64,000 nt of DNA from Rhabdophis nuchalis (GCA_039707465.1 CM077643.1:48206605-48270604), one strand, 5' to 3'. Numbered from the stretch's first letter, positions 22,767 through 33,895 are shown. Program-made: numbers and translations. Notes: generated by a model from the sequence alone, not told the origin.

Positions 22767-23153
22767 TGTAGTCCTCAATTTATGATGATACTTTAGTTTA
22801 GTCCATTTGTTATGTGAATCAGTGCAGTTGTTAAATTAGTAACAGAGTTGTTAAGAGAATCTGGTTGCCCCATTGACTTTGCTTGTCAGAAGGTTGTAGA
22901 AGTGACCACATGACCACTAGGACACTGCAACCATCATAAATGAAGTCAGTTGTCAAGAATCTGAATATAAATCTCATGGAGATCCTGCAATAGTCGAAGG
23001 AGATCCTCCCCTTCGGGGAGAGGGGGCGGTCTAGAAATCTAATAAAATAAATAAATAAGTAAGTGTCAAATATGGTCATAAGTCACTTTTTCAGTGGCGT
23101 TGTAACTTCAAACGGTTACTAAGTGAACTGTTGTAAGTGGAGGACTACCTGTA
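22767..23153 (+). mobile_element. Inverted-terminal DNA element with inserted LINE tail
   Basis: The left end reads TGTAGTCCTCAATTTATGA and the right end AGTGGAGGACTACCTG followed by TA. Interior hallmarks are GTTGTTAAGAGAATCTGG, CCCCATTGACTTTGCTTGTC and GACACTGCAACCATC. A short insertion at about 22983-23060 (CCCCTTCGGGGAGAGGGGGC, then AATAAAATAAATAAATAA) is the 3' end of an L2-type LINE. Confidence 0.7.
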
Positions 23154-23402
23154 TTTGTGTGATCCCAGGCAGCATTGAGATGATGACTACAATTTCAAAA
23201 ACTCATCAAATTTCAAGTTAGGAAAAAAAATCTGTGCTTCCTTGGTGATCTTCCCTATTCAATCTAGCATCATGGATGATCCTGGGTTTCTACGTTTCTT
23301 TGACCCATTCCTAGGGAGCGACATAGACAAAGAGGGATGTAATTCTGGACCATGTCCTTCTCACTTCCCATATTTGTGGAAGTGTCTTCCTCTCCCATCA
23401 TA

Positions 23403-23751
23403 GGTAAAGGTAAAAGTTCCCCTCGCACATATGTGCTAGTTGTTCCTGACTCTAGGGGGTGGTGCTTATCTCCGTTTCAAAGCCAAAGAGCCAGCGCTGT
23501 CCGAAGACATCTCTGGTCATGTGGTTGGCATGACTAAATGCCGAAGGCGCACGGAACGCTGTTACCTTCCCACCAAAGGTGGTCCCTATTTTTCTACTTG
23601 CATTTTCCCATGCTTTCGAACTGCTAGGTTGGCAGAAACTGGGACAAGTAACGGGAGCTCATTCCATTGTGCAGCACTAGGGATTCAAACCACCGAACTG
23701 CTGACCTTTCTGATCGACAAGCTCAGCATCTTAGCCATCATACGTTGTCCC
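23403..23751 (-). mobile_element. tRNA-headed SINE, near full length
   Basis: On the - strand the head has GATGGCTAAGATGCTGAGC (A-box region) and GGTTTGAATCCC (B-box). The body and the 3' end AGCACATATGTGCGAGGGGA follow. It is the same family as 3725-4065, inverted. Confidence 0.9.
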
Positions 23752-24359
23752 AAATTCAAACCCAAACATGATTAGCTTAATTTCCAATATTCCCTTATAC
23801 CCCCTCCATCTGCTATTCCTTCTTGGTGGGGGAGGGGAGGAGAAAAATCACCGTTGTTAAAAAAAAGAAAAGAACAAAAAAGAAAAGCCACAGGCTCTAA
23901 TTAGTGTACAAAGCGTGTAACATTTGTTTCATTGCAATAACCTTGCCAGATTGATTTGGGTTGTTTTTAAAACAGCTGCCACATTGCAGCTTTGATCACA
24001 ATCCTTTGCAATTTGGGGCAGCCCTGCGTTCAAAGGACTCTTCTTTCTTCGCTCTCCTTCATCTCCTCAGCCCACTTGTCCCTTCTCCCCTGGGAAGCCC
24101 CTTTCCCCAGCATTGCATCGGCAACCGGCTATAAAAAACGGCATGGCATTCGTGTCAGCGTGTGGAGTCCCAGAGCCACAAACATTACCGGAGGAGGCCT
24201 CTGGCATCCCTCAGCCTTCTTTCAAGGGCTCCTGGGAATGGGAGCACAGGTTCCTCTCCTACGCTTCTGCCTTAAGATATACTGTAACTCTTTACCTAAT
24301 CACTAAGACAAACTGCATTTTGCAACTGATATGTTTGATTAAAATAAGCGCATACTGCA
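23752..24359. other. Intergenic, no gene seen
   Basis: The + frame at 23992-24306 (104 codons) has no recognisable domain. No element recognised. Confidence 0.4.
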
Positions 24360-25012
24360 TTTCTTTCCTTCTTTCCTTTCTTCCCCTCTCCCTCTCTTTC
24401 CTTTTCTTTTTTTAACTGCCTTCTGCCTCCCTCCTTCCTTTCCTCCCTCTTCCTTCTTTTCTCCTTCCCTCTTCTTTTCTGCCTTCTCCCTCCCTCCTTT
24501 CCTTCCTCCCTCTTCCTTCCTTCCTCTTCTTTTCCTCCCTCCTCTGCTTCCTACCTCCCTTTTCTTTTCTGCCTTCTGCCTCCCTCCTTTCCTTCCTCCC
24601 TCTTCCTTCCTTCCTCCTTCCCACTTTTCTTCCTCCCTCCTCTGCTTCCTCCCTCCCTGTTCTTTCCTGCCTTCTCCCTCCTTCCCTTCCCTCCTCTTCC
24701 TCCCTCCTTCCCTCTTGTTTTCTGCCTTCTCCTTCCCTTCCCTCCTCCCTCCCTCCCTCTTTTCTCCCTCTCTCCTCTGCTTCCTCCCTCCCTGTTCTTT
24801 CCTGCCTTCTCCCTCCTTCCCTCCCTCTTGTTTTCTGCCTTCTTCCCTTCCCCTTTCTTTTCTTTCCTGCCTTTCCCCCTCCTTCCCTTCCTCCCTCTTC
24901 CTTCTTTCCTCCTTAGCTCATTTACTGTCTTCTCCCTCCCTCTTCTGCTTCCTCCCTCCCTTTTCTTTCCTCCCTTCTCCTTCCTCCTCTCCTCCCTGCC
25001 TCCCCCATAAAT
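24360..25012. repeat. Pyrimidine-rich minisatellite
   Basis: About 650 bases are almost wholly C and T on the + strand. Beyond simple CTTC/CCTCC units there is a higher-order repeat. CTGCCTTCT blocks recur at irregular 50-100 base spacing, each followed by CCCTCC and TTCC runs and 'CTCTGCTTCC'. The strong strand asymmetry makes triplex-forming DNA possible. Open frames here on either strand are low-complexity artefacts. Confidence 0.9.
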
Positions 25013-25809
25013 GCATTAAGTGTATATGCTTGTCTTCTGCGACATTAATGCTATTTCAATCTAATGACTCTAAGCAGAGCAAGCATTTGGTGGTGACATC
25101 CCCTGATTGGAGGTGCTTTGTCTGACATTGATTTTAATGTCCTTTTTGTCAGCAAGTTCTTTCATTCCCCAGAACCATGGAATTCCTACCAATTTTACAT
25201 GCATTTTATGTCACAGCTAATTGGTCTGATTTGCCTGCTCTTCAATTCAATTCAATCTTTATTATGGTCACCAGCACATTGACCTGCTCTTTAAAGCAAT
25301 GATTGTTTACTGTTATTATCTTTTAATCATCATCCTGCATTTTATTATTTCCTGTGCATTCATACTTGCTGGGAAAAATACAGCCTGGGATCTTAGATCA
25401 TATTATCAGACTAAACATATCCACTGTTCACTGGCAAGAGTGAAGAAGCTACACATTACTTCGTAGGTGACATTTAATTGAAGCCATAATTCTGCTTCAT
25501 ATAAATGGATGCATGTGAGTGGCCATATAAAAATGACTGATCAATAAATAAAAATCACGTCAGATTCATGACAATGAAATGGGAGATTCAGATGGGGAAG
25601 GGGGAGTTATGAATTCCAGTTGTTACTGAATACCATCTTAATAATAAGGGAGAATAGCAAAGCAATAATAATCTATTATTCTATTTGGAATCTATTTGGA
25701 CTGTTCTTGTGGGTTGCCATAAAACATGTGCTTCTTCCATTGTGGAACACCAGAAGCTGGGCGAGGGGCCTACAATCTGAGAGTTGGAAAGAGATATTAG
25801 GTTATACAT
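25013..25809. other. Intergenic, no gene seen
   Basis: There is a small AATTCAATTCAATC repeat near 25240. No coding support. Confidence 0.5.
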
Positions 25810-26721
25810 TAATGATGGCTAACCTTTTTGCCATCGTGTGCCGAAAACGTACACATATGCATGCACTTGCACCCATAATGCAATGCATGCCATTGGCCGG
25901 GCAATGCCGGTTGGCAATGCATGCCGGTTGGCAATGCATGCCGGTTGGCAATGCATGCCGGGTGCCGTCGGCCGGGCAATGCTGGTTGGCGACGCCCAGG
26001 GGAAGGGCCTTCTCTGTGGTGGGCCCAACCCTCTGGAACGACCTGCCTCCCGAACTCCGTGTCATCTTGGACCTCCGCCTGTTCCGCCAGCGCTTAAAAA
26101 CGCATTTTTTTCCATCTAGCCAGCCTGGGGTGAACTACCCGATACCGAACTGAGTATTAGTTTGTCAAAGTTTTAATTTATGGGTTTTAATTATGTTTAA
26201 CACAGGGTTGAGTTTAATGTTGTTTTTAGGGGTATTTTATATATTTGTATTTGTTTTTAATTTTCCTGTGCGCCGCCCGGGTCCCTCTGTGGGAGATGGG
26301 AGCGGGATATAAATACAAATAAAATAAAAAATAAAAATAAAATGTACGACACTCCCTGCGCCCCACCCCCTACGCATGCACACATGGCCCCCTGTGCTCC
26401 CCTGCACCCGGCACATGTGCTTGTGACACCTCCCCCCCACCGCACCCCATTTTGGGCCTAGTAGGACTCCCTGCAGCCTCCTGCAACAAAAAATGGTCAT
26501 GTGGAGCACGCCGCAACCCCCTGTGCTCACCTCGCCCCCCCAATGTCTCACACATGCACCCTGCCCCCAGCGCATGTGCAGCAGGGACCCAAAAATCAGC
26601 TGGCCAATGGGAGGCGCTTGTGCATGCGCGGTGGAGCTGAGCTGGGGCGATGGTTCATGTGCCTGCAGAGAGGGTTCTGCGTGCCACCTGTGACATGTGT
26701 GCCATAGGTTGACCATCATGG
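25810..26721 (+). mobile_element. hAT-type element split by an L2-type LINE
   Basis: The left end TAATGATGGCTAACCTTTTTG and right end CCATAGGTTGACCATCATGG match the termini of 26730-27096. CACCCATAATGC is a shared interior landmark. An L2-type LINE occupies about 25893-26342. The flanks TTATACAT and TTATGGAC agree at only 5 of 8 positions, so the duplication is uncertain. Confidence 0.7.
25893..26342 (+). mobile_element. L2-type LINE, 3' fragment with 17-bp repeat at its 5' junction
   Basis: From about 25958 it encodes the C-terminal block (PRGRAFSVVGPTLWNDLPPE, then 'RLFRQRLKTHFF'). A 3' UTR with TGTGCGCCGCCCGGGTCCC and an AAATAAAATAAAA tail follow. Immediately upstream, GCATGCCGGTTGGCAAT is repeated about three times in tandem; the unit resembles the LINE's own GGGCAATGCTGGTTGGC. 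Confidence 0.8.
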
Positions 26722-26729
26722 TTATGGAC

Positions 26730-27096
26730 CAGTGATGGCTAACCTTTTTTGGCTCGCGTGCCAAAAGCAGGGGGAGCGCGGGGGGGGGGCTTGTGCGTGG
26801 GCGTGCCACACCCATAATGCTATGTGCATGAGCCCCTGCTTTTGGCGTGCTTTTTTCGCCCTCCCCAGGTTCCAGAGGCTTTCTAGGAGCCTGGGGAGGG
26901 TGAAAACAGCCTCCCCTCCCCACCTCCAGAGGCTTCAGGAGCTTCCCTGAAGCCTCCAGAGGGCGAAAAACAGCCTCAAAAGAAGGCCTAAATCAGCTGG
27001 CCAGCGCACACATGCGTGCTAGTGCTGACAGGGCAACACCTTGTGTGCCCTAAGAAATGGTCCTGTGGCATGTGTGCCATAGGTTCGCCATCACGG
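26730..27096 (+). mobile_element. hAT-type element, complete
   Basis: It begins CAGTGATGGCTAACC and ends GGTTCGCCATCACGG. Flanks are TTATGGAC (26722-26729) and TTATAGAC (27097-27104), one mismatch in eight. It stands exactly next to the right end of the previous copy of the same family. Confidence 0.85.
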
Positions 27097-27104
27097 TTAT
27101 AGAC

Positions 27105-27865
27105 CATTAATCCTCATCTTCGTTTAACATTGAAATCCAAATTAAAACATCCTTGAAAGATGGCTATTTAACCTCCATGTGAACTCCATGCTATCAATGA
27201 AGGCCACTTTCTGAATGCTTGGTTTGTCTGTCAAAGTCTTCTGTAGTAACAACAACAACATCAGGTTGTCTTGATGTCAGTCCTTGTGACTTTGATGGAT
27301 AGAGACATGTAGATAAGGAAATGCTCTGTCATTGTTTCTCCCTTCCCCACTCCTGGCCGATCTCCCATCACAATACTAACCCTAGTTGACCTTGCTTAGC
27401 TTTTTACCACTTACTAATAGTTCAAAAGCTGCTACTTCCTTCTCTTCCATTTGTGGCTCCCAGTGTGCTCCCTATCAAATGACCAAACTGATCCAACAGA
27501 TATTAGATGCTTGGACTTCCATAAAATCAGAGATGATAAAGACTCTTGTCAATCAGGTTTCCTTCTCTCCTGACCTTCTATTTTTTCCCCTTATCAGATA
27601 ACAAGGGAGTGTTCTCTATTGTGTTGAACACTGTGGCATTGATCTGAATTAATCATCACACTCCTGAACGGCGTAATGGCATACACAATCCAGCAAAGTC
27701 CATTTAAAAAAAAAAAAAAACCCTAAAAACTCTAAAAGGATATTTTAAGAAATGCCTTGAGTGAGTGAGGAATAAAAAGAAACCTATAGATAGAAGACAT
27801 TCGGAGTAAATAAGGCAATGCGTATGGTGGAAATGTATAAAAGATTAATTAAGTGCAGAAAGGTG
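27105..27865. other. Intergenic, upstream of DACT1, no gene seen
   Basis: A CAACAACAACA run lies near 27250 and an A-run at 27705-27720. No coding support. Confidence 0.5.
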
Positions 27866-27943
27866 GAAAAGCAGACAGAAAGAAAGAGAGGAAGGAAGAA
27901 GAAAAAAAGAAACATGGAAAGAAAGAAAGAGAAAGAAAGGAAG

Positions 27944-27990
<47 letters not shown>

Positions 27991-28010
27991 AAATTTGTTT
28001 TCATAGAGAA
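27866..28010. repeat. (GAAA)n microsatellite upstream of DACT1
   Basis: Purine-only sequence passes from mixed GAAA/GGAA into about 45 bases of pure GAAA ending at 27991. It lies about 150-250 bases upstream of the CpG-rich promoter block. Confidence 0.95.
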
Positions 28011-28425
28011 ACAGATGAGAATAACTAGGAATTGGGATTCTGATTATCGCTAACCCTTCTTTGTTTCTGAAATATCTGGGGTGCAATCCCACCATGTAAA
28101 GAGAAAAGTCCATCAAGGACAGAAACGCGGGGCGGGGGAATAGATGCGCGCGATCCTAACAAGAACCGTTCTTCGGGCCGCCTGGTCGGAGAGGCGGAGG
28201 AGACAGAGGAGGCGAGGAAATGCAGAACAGCCAAGAGAGAGAGAGAGAGAGAGAGTGAGAGGGGGAGAAAGAAAGAGAGAGAGAGAGGGGAGGAGCCGGG
28301 GAGGGGATAGGGGGATTGGAAGAAGGACGCCGAGGGATAGAGAGCCAGGCGGCGGCGGAGAAGGAGTAGGAGAAGCGGGAGCAGCAGGGACGAAGACGTC
28401 GCGGGCTGCGGGCGGGGCAGCGGGG

Positions 28426-28500
28426 ATGCCTCTGCCAGCAGGCTGCCAGCGCCGCACGGTTGCAGAGCGGCTGGGCTTGCCGTCCGCGGCGCGCAGCTGA
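28426..28500 (+). other. Upstream open reading frame in the DACT1 leader
   Basis: ATG at 28426 opens a 24-codon frame ending in TGA at 28498-28500, 70 bases before the DACT1 start. It has G at -3 and C at +4, a moderate initiation context. The same frame is also open further upstream from an ATG at 28144. It can reduce or tune DACT1 translation only if transcription begins upstream of it, which I cannot tell. Confidence 0.5.
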
Positions 28501-28570
28501 GGCTGGGCGGTTCGGTGCCCCTGCAGTGCCCTCCGTGCAGGATTCTGCCTGCGCTGAGCGGAGCTCGGGC

Positions 28571-28948
28571 ATGAAGGCGAGTCCGGAGCCAGGGAAGCAG
28601 CAGCCGGAACAGCAGCAGCAGCAGGGCCAGGTGGCTGCGGCTGCGGCGGGTAAAGAGCCCGATCCGCGCTGGGCAAGGGACGGCGCCAGGAGCGAGGCGA
28701 CGGAGGCGGAACGGCTGCGCACCCGGGAGCGGCTGGAGGCCACACTCGCCGGGCTGGCCGAATTGGAATTCCTGCGCCAGCGGCAGGAGCTGCGCGTCAA
28801 GCGGTTATTGGCCGCCGCGCCCTCGGCTTCCCTGCCCGGGATCTGCTCCGGGGAAACGACCAGAGCCCCCGCGGGAGCCGGGATCCCGCCGCGCAGCTTA
28901 GAAGAGAAGTTCCTGGAGGAGAACATCTTGCTTCTGCGGAGGCAGCTG
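28571..28948 (+). CDS. DACT1: DACT1 exon 1 (coding part): N-terminus and start of the leucine zipper
   Basis: DACT1 is an intracellular scaffold that binds Dishevelled and modulates canonical Wnt and planar-cell-polarity signalling. Exon 1 gives residues 1-126. The ATG at 28571 is followed by MKASPEPG, a good match to the family's N-terminal MKPSP. Upstream, the same frame has no earlier ATG that continues into it. Conserved segments are RTRERLEATLAGLAELEFL (about residues 53-71) and LEEKFLEENILLLRRQL (110-126), the first half of the leucine zipper. A short glutamine-rich run (QQPEQQQQQGQ, residues 10-20) looks lineage-specific. The exon ends at a GTGAGC donor at 28949 in phase 0. The four exons together give 833 residues, close to the 836 of human DACT1. 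Confidence 0.96.
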
Positions 28949-31900
28949 GTGAGCCGGGCCGGCCTGCCAGCCAAGGCGGTGGGCGCGATGCAGGGGCGCA
29001 GAGCGGAGGAGGGGGGGAGGCTATGGAGGTTCCTGGACCTCATCAGCTGCGGAAGGAGCGTGGTGGCGGTGGTGGCGGTGGTGGGAGGGTGGCAACCCGG
29101 CTCTGGGTTTTATTCATTTTTTAACTCCATTCCATACTGTGAGACACGTGTGTCTGAGCGTGTACAAAGTGCCTATGTAGGACGCATACAGGAGGGAATG
29201 AAATACACCGTCTGCATGGAAAATCCGGGCACTTCTTCAGGGAATGTCCCATTTCTCTCAGGGGAAAAGGTTTCAGTTTAGCGTTAGTTGCGCCAGGTCG
29301 TTTTACCCTGCAGATGAGCAACATGGCAGGGTCGGTGGGAAGAAGAGGCTTTGAAAAACGAGGATCACTCTTGCCTTGCGTGGGTGGAGGCGGAGGCGGA
29401 GGCTTTAAGATCTGCCAGGACCCTCCCAAGGTAAAGATACTCCAACCAGGGGATCTTCCTCCCCAGCCCTTCATATTGAGCAGTTGTGAGTTTGGGGGCT
29501 TGGGGAGGCAAGAGGGCCGCTGGGGGAAGTGCAGCCTCTTTGCCTGCATCCTCCTATGATGAAGAGCCGTAGGTAGAAGCACTGGCTTCCTCATTCCCCC
29601 TTTCCCTGAAGAAGAACCTGGGCAGAAATGAGGATGCCGGGTGTCAGGTAGGAGGAAAGGCGAGGCAGAGGCCAACTCGTTTGTGAAATGGATGAGTTTG
29701 CTTTTGCATGAGGCGCTGAAGGTACCTCTAGGGTCCCCTTAAGACTCAAAGTCCATGGCAGGCAGGCTGTGTGGGGAGGGAGGGTCTCCAGTGGAGCATT
29801 AAGAGGTCAGAGAGGGACCCCTGAAGCCCCCTCCCTTGGAAATATGGAAGCCGCCTCTTGTATATTTTGATGGGAGCCCAGAAGGGAAAAGCTGGGAACT
29901 TTTAAGCAGTATATTGAAGGGTTATTTCTCTGTGTTCCTAAAACATCACAGTTCCAGGCCTGGGTGTACATAGCATGAAGAAGAACCAAATTCTGTGTGG
30001 CCACCTTCCATTACTCTTAATGATAGTCTCTTCGGAGCAGGACAGCTGGCCTCTGCCTTCCAGCCTTCTGCATCAGTGCCTGCCCTTGGCCCATCCTTCT
30101 TTTGGCTAACAATAGCTGCCATACCTGTAGTAGATGGTGATTAATTACTGCAGCTCCAAATGAGGGGCTTTTTGTCATCCCACTGCACGGAATGGGACCG
30201 GCGGGAATAACCTCCTTGCCCTTCCCCTAAATCCAGCACGCTTAGGCTTTGGTGCTGCAGCTCGCTAGCTCGGTTTTTCCATTCGCTTACAGATGCGGGC
30301 GTGTGCATGCGTAAAGGCTTAGGAGGAGCCTCTCAGGAGCCTGGTTGGGCATCAAGTTGCATATGAGATTGGCTGCTGAAGGGAATCAATTCACCTCCTG
30401 CAGATGCTGTTAATGTTGTTGATGTTGGCAGTCGACAAAAGCTGGGGCTGGACTGGGGAGAAAGCATTTATCTTATTGAGTTCCTGTCAGTGCTGCGGGA
30501 GCATATGTGGGATACTTGCCTTAATACTGTAGGGCAGCGGGAGGAAAGGACTTAAATGAATCCAGCCATCAGCTGAGTTCCATTGTTGCTCTGCAAAAGG
30601 GGTCCAAATGTGCTTGAATTTAGTCACTGGAGATAATGGAGGCTGCCCCCCCTCCCCCCAGGAAACACTATTGCTGCAAAAATCCTATAGAAACGAATAG
30701 GTGAGGCACCAAAAGTCAATAGCGAGTGCTCTCTGCAGCATATTTAACACAGAAGCTGCAAAGAGCTTGAAAAGGGGGGGGGGGTTAATTGAGTGCTGCT
30801 CTGCTCAATTGGAATTTCCCAGTTCCTAGAGTGGAATTGTAGCAAAAGAGCAGGCTGAGCTGGAAGGCGGGGTTAAACGTGTCATCAGTTGGAGTCATTG
30901 CAGTGCCACAAGAGACCCAAATCCAGCTCCCTATGAATTCCGTTGATCCTGATCTTGCACCAATTTAACTTTTGACTGTTAGTTGACTAGGTTCTTGTAT
31001 AGAAGTGGCAATAATAAACTCTTCCGTGCTTTGAACTTCACGAATGCGCTTGGTTATTTGTGCTTGACCGGAAGATGTGAATGCAGTTTTCTAGAGAGGA
31101 AGTGAACCTTTTGGAGCATGAAGATCCCTGCTGGATGACCACCAGCAGTGAATCTGGAGATCTTGCCCTCAATAATTTTAATAGGTATTTGGACTTCGTT
31201 GCTTTTCAGGAAGGCTGTTAATTTAGTCAAAATCAAAGGGAAGTTTTGTTAGAACTAGTCTTGGGGCTGCTGCTGAAGCAGCCAACAAAGAGTGGTTGTG
31301 CTTGTGGTTTGTATGCCAGCAAAACTCGTGTCTGTGGAGTCAGTGAGTGAAGCAAAAACCAGAAAATAGAGGACATGTTGCAGATGTTACACAGCTGACT
31401 TTGAACCTGACATTAAGGGTTGAGAGAATATGCAAAATTTAACACTTTCAAGAAACTTCAATGAAAAGGAGAAAAGACAGAATGTGATAGGAAGCTTGAT
31501 ACAAGCCCAAAAGTGTGTAATTTGTGAAATTCAGTCTTCACTATTCACCCTGATCTTTTTTTGGTTCTCATTTCTCTCCTTGGAAGAAGCCAGTGGCAAT
31601 TCTCTTGAGTCTTCTTATCAAGGAGACCCTGGATGGGTCCATGGTGCCATCTCAGGAATCAAGCTCAATGTGTAGGAAATTTTATCCCCCTCAAGCACAA
31701 TTACCAATTTGCAATCCTACAGACATCATCATTTGCATATCAGTCCTTTTTAGAGATAAGAAGAGCCTCATTTTACGCTTTAGGATTTTGGTGGATTTGG
31801 TGCCAGTCAACTCCATAGCTTTTCCCTTCCCATACAAAAGTCGCAGATCTGTTCTTGGGGCATTGGGGACTTCGGAAATATTCCATCTTTTCTTACAACC

Positions 31901-32984
31901 GTTACCAGTTGGTATCCAAGGAATGGAATTAGAATTCAGAAACCAGATGAGGCTAGGACAAAAAAAACAACGATGCTTGATTTGTGTGTCAAAGAGAGCA
32001 GGCATGAATGTGATTCAACTTATGTTTTACTGTCTGAGCCAGGAGAGGGAATACAAAAAGACGATTTGCATGTTAATCGGTCCAGCCATTCTCACCTATT
32101 AATATCCTCAGGAAAGAGATCAAAACAGGGAAGTAATTTGTTATAGTAAGAGGGTATTGGCTTGGAAATGGGAAGATAATTCTTCCCCCCCTTCTTGCTT
32201 TGAGACCAATAGCTGTGGGATTTGCATATAAAGCTGGACCATAGCTGATTCAATGCTGCAAGCCAGAGACTATGATTTGTAAATGACAGTATCAGTGGCA
32301 AACATGTTACTTAATTAAAAATTGAAGTGAATCCAGCTATAATACAAGTTGTTTCTTTGTTTTGAGGAATGCAAAAGCTTTTTTTCATTCTACGGTCCAT
32401 ATTTAGACTCTAGATAGCATGTTGAAGACCTATTCTAGGAACTGAATGTGGGATGTGATTTAATAGCAATGTAATTAATATTAAATAATGAAAAAGTGAT
32501 TACACTTAATTAATGCACATGGTTATTTTCAATTCTCATTTGCAATATTATAAACTCTTATAGAGCAAGGATAGTGTAGCAAACTCGAAAATGTCCAGAG
32601 AAAGTGACCAAAGGTGAGGTGAGGGGCTAGGAGAAGGTTTTTTCCCCCCAGGAGCTTATATTAAGCCAGGAAATCTGATTATTTGGAAATCTGTTAGTAT
32701 ACCAATGAAACCAAACTATTGCACAGAAGATAGGAAACCAATTAGTGCTTCCAGGCAAAATATCATTAAAAAAACCACAATAGTTGGAGTTGTTCAGCAG
32801 AGGAACAGATTTGCTCAGAAAAGTAGCAAATTCCCTTTTCACAAATTTTCATGCAAAGTTTGAGTAGTCATCTATCAAGAAGGCAGCCATAACAAAAGAC
32901 TCTCTACTATGCAATCTTGTTTGCTGCCAAGCCCTTCCTTACTTTAATAATTGTTTACTGAATTAACTGTAACTGAGTTCTGGC

Positions 32985-33120
32985 CAGATACAATTCAAAG
33001 TGCTAGTTTTGACCCAGAAGTTCCTACATAGTTTGGCCCCAAATCTTAGAGAACATTTATTTCAACCAATGCCTGATTGAGAACATGCCTGGAGATTGAA
33101 ACCAGATTTTATTACTTAAC
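32985..33120 (+). mobile_element. Old L2-type LINE fragment
   Basis: The + strand gives 'IQFKVLVLTQKFLHSLAPNL', a decayed match to the FKVLTTIFKALHGSGPSYL block of the L2 copies. It is too diverged for confident boundaries. Confidence 0.5.
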
Positions 33121-33244
33121 TAATTAGTTTGTTGGTATTGTGTATTATTTAGCTTAGTTTTATTTTGATCTTTGTGATTTTGTAGTGGTTTTATTGGGTT
33201 TATTGTGTGAAAGCTTTGTAACTCAATAGCAATTCAATAGTATA

Positions 33245-33402
33245 GTAAAGGTAAAGGTTCCCCTTGCACATATGTCCTAGTCGTTCCTGACTCTAGGGGG
33301 GCCGTGCTCATCATTTCAAAGCGATAGAGCCAGCGCTGTCTGAAGACGTCTCTGTGGTCATGTGGCTGGCATGACTAAACCCCAAAGGCACATGGAACGC
33401 TG
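33245..33402 (-). mobile_element. tRNA-headed SINE, truncated copy
   Basis: Only the 3' half of the family remains: from AGCGTTCCATGTGCC through CCAGCCACATGACCAC to AGGACATATGTGCAAGGGGA (all - strand). The tRNA-like head is missing, as expected of a 5'-truncated insertion. Confidence 0.85.
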
Positions 33403-33451
33403 TAAAATAGTTTTAGACTTTAATTCTTAATGAGACTGCATCAGTATAACA

Positions 33452-33895
33452 AAATAATAAGAGTTGGAAGGGACCTTGGAGGTCTTCTAATTCAAGCGGG
33501 AGACCATTCCAAACAAATGGTTGTCCAGTCTCTTCTTGAAAACCTCCAGTGATGGAGCACCCCCATATACTGAAGCGAAGCCATTCCACTGATTAATTGT
33601 TTCAAATGTCAGGAAAGTTCTCCTTATTTCTAGGTTAGTTCTCTCCTTGATTAGTTTCCATCCATTACTTCTTGTTCTGCTTCAGGTGCTTCTGAGAATA
33701 GGTTGACCCATTCTTCTTTGTGACAGACCCTCAGCTATTGGAACATTGCTATCATGTCACTCCTAGTCCTTCTTTTCATCAAACTAGATGCACACCAGTT
33801 CCTGCAACTGTTCTTCATATGTTTGTTTTAGCCTCCAATTCCTAATCATCTTTGTTGCCTTTCCCTGCACTCTTTCTAAAGTTTCAGCCTGTGTA
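33452..33895 (-). mobile_element. CR1-type LINE, 3' fragment, diverged
   Basis: The - strand carries the CR1 C-terminal segment (LERVQGKATK, EEQLQELVC, LELGMTW-like) with several indels and stops. The left end retains AGAGTTGGAAGGGACCTTGG, the complement of the shared 3' UTR. It is more diverged than the other CR1 copies. Confidence 0.8.

Larger units (their letters stand above)
28130..29090 (+). promoter_or_regulatory. CpG-rich promoter and first-exon region of DACT1
   Basis: CpG density and GC content jump at about 28130 and fall after about 29090, spanning exon 1 of DACT1 and its flanks. Within the leader, 28228-28292 is a GA-rich stretch ((GA)n, then GGGGAGG and GGGGAGGGG boxes). I see no convincing TATA box at a fixed distance, so a dispersed CpG-island start is the likely mode. 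The exact transcription start cannot be read from sequence. Confidence 0.7.

Noticed and set aside
24412..25125. Low-complexity frames in the pyrimidine tract
   Set aside because: Ser/Leu/Pro-rich or Arg/Glu/Gly-rich peptides are the direct translation of CT or GA repeats.
26237..26923. 228-codon minus-strand frame
   Set aside because: It crosses the L2 tail and two hAT-type elements, so it is a composite of repeats.
28460..28570. DACT1 start further upstream in the same frame
   Set aside because: The frame is open upstream to 28460 but holds no ATG before 28571, and the family N-terminus MK.SP matches at 28571.
28949..29281. Continuation of DACT1 exon 1 past 28948
   Set aside because: The frame stays open, but homology to DACT1 stops exactly at a GTGAGC donor and resumes at exon 2 with the zipper.
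31593..32102. 169-codon frame in DACT1 intron 1
   Set aside because: No recognisable domain and no matching splice sites in frame with DACT1; the opposite strand is also open for 104 codons. Probably chance.
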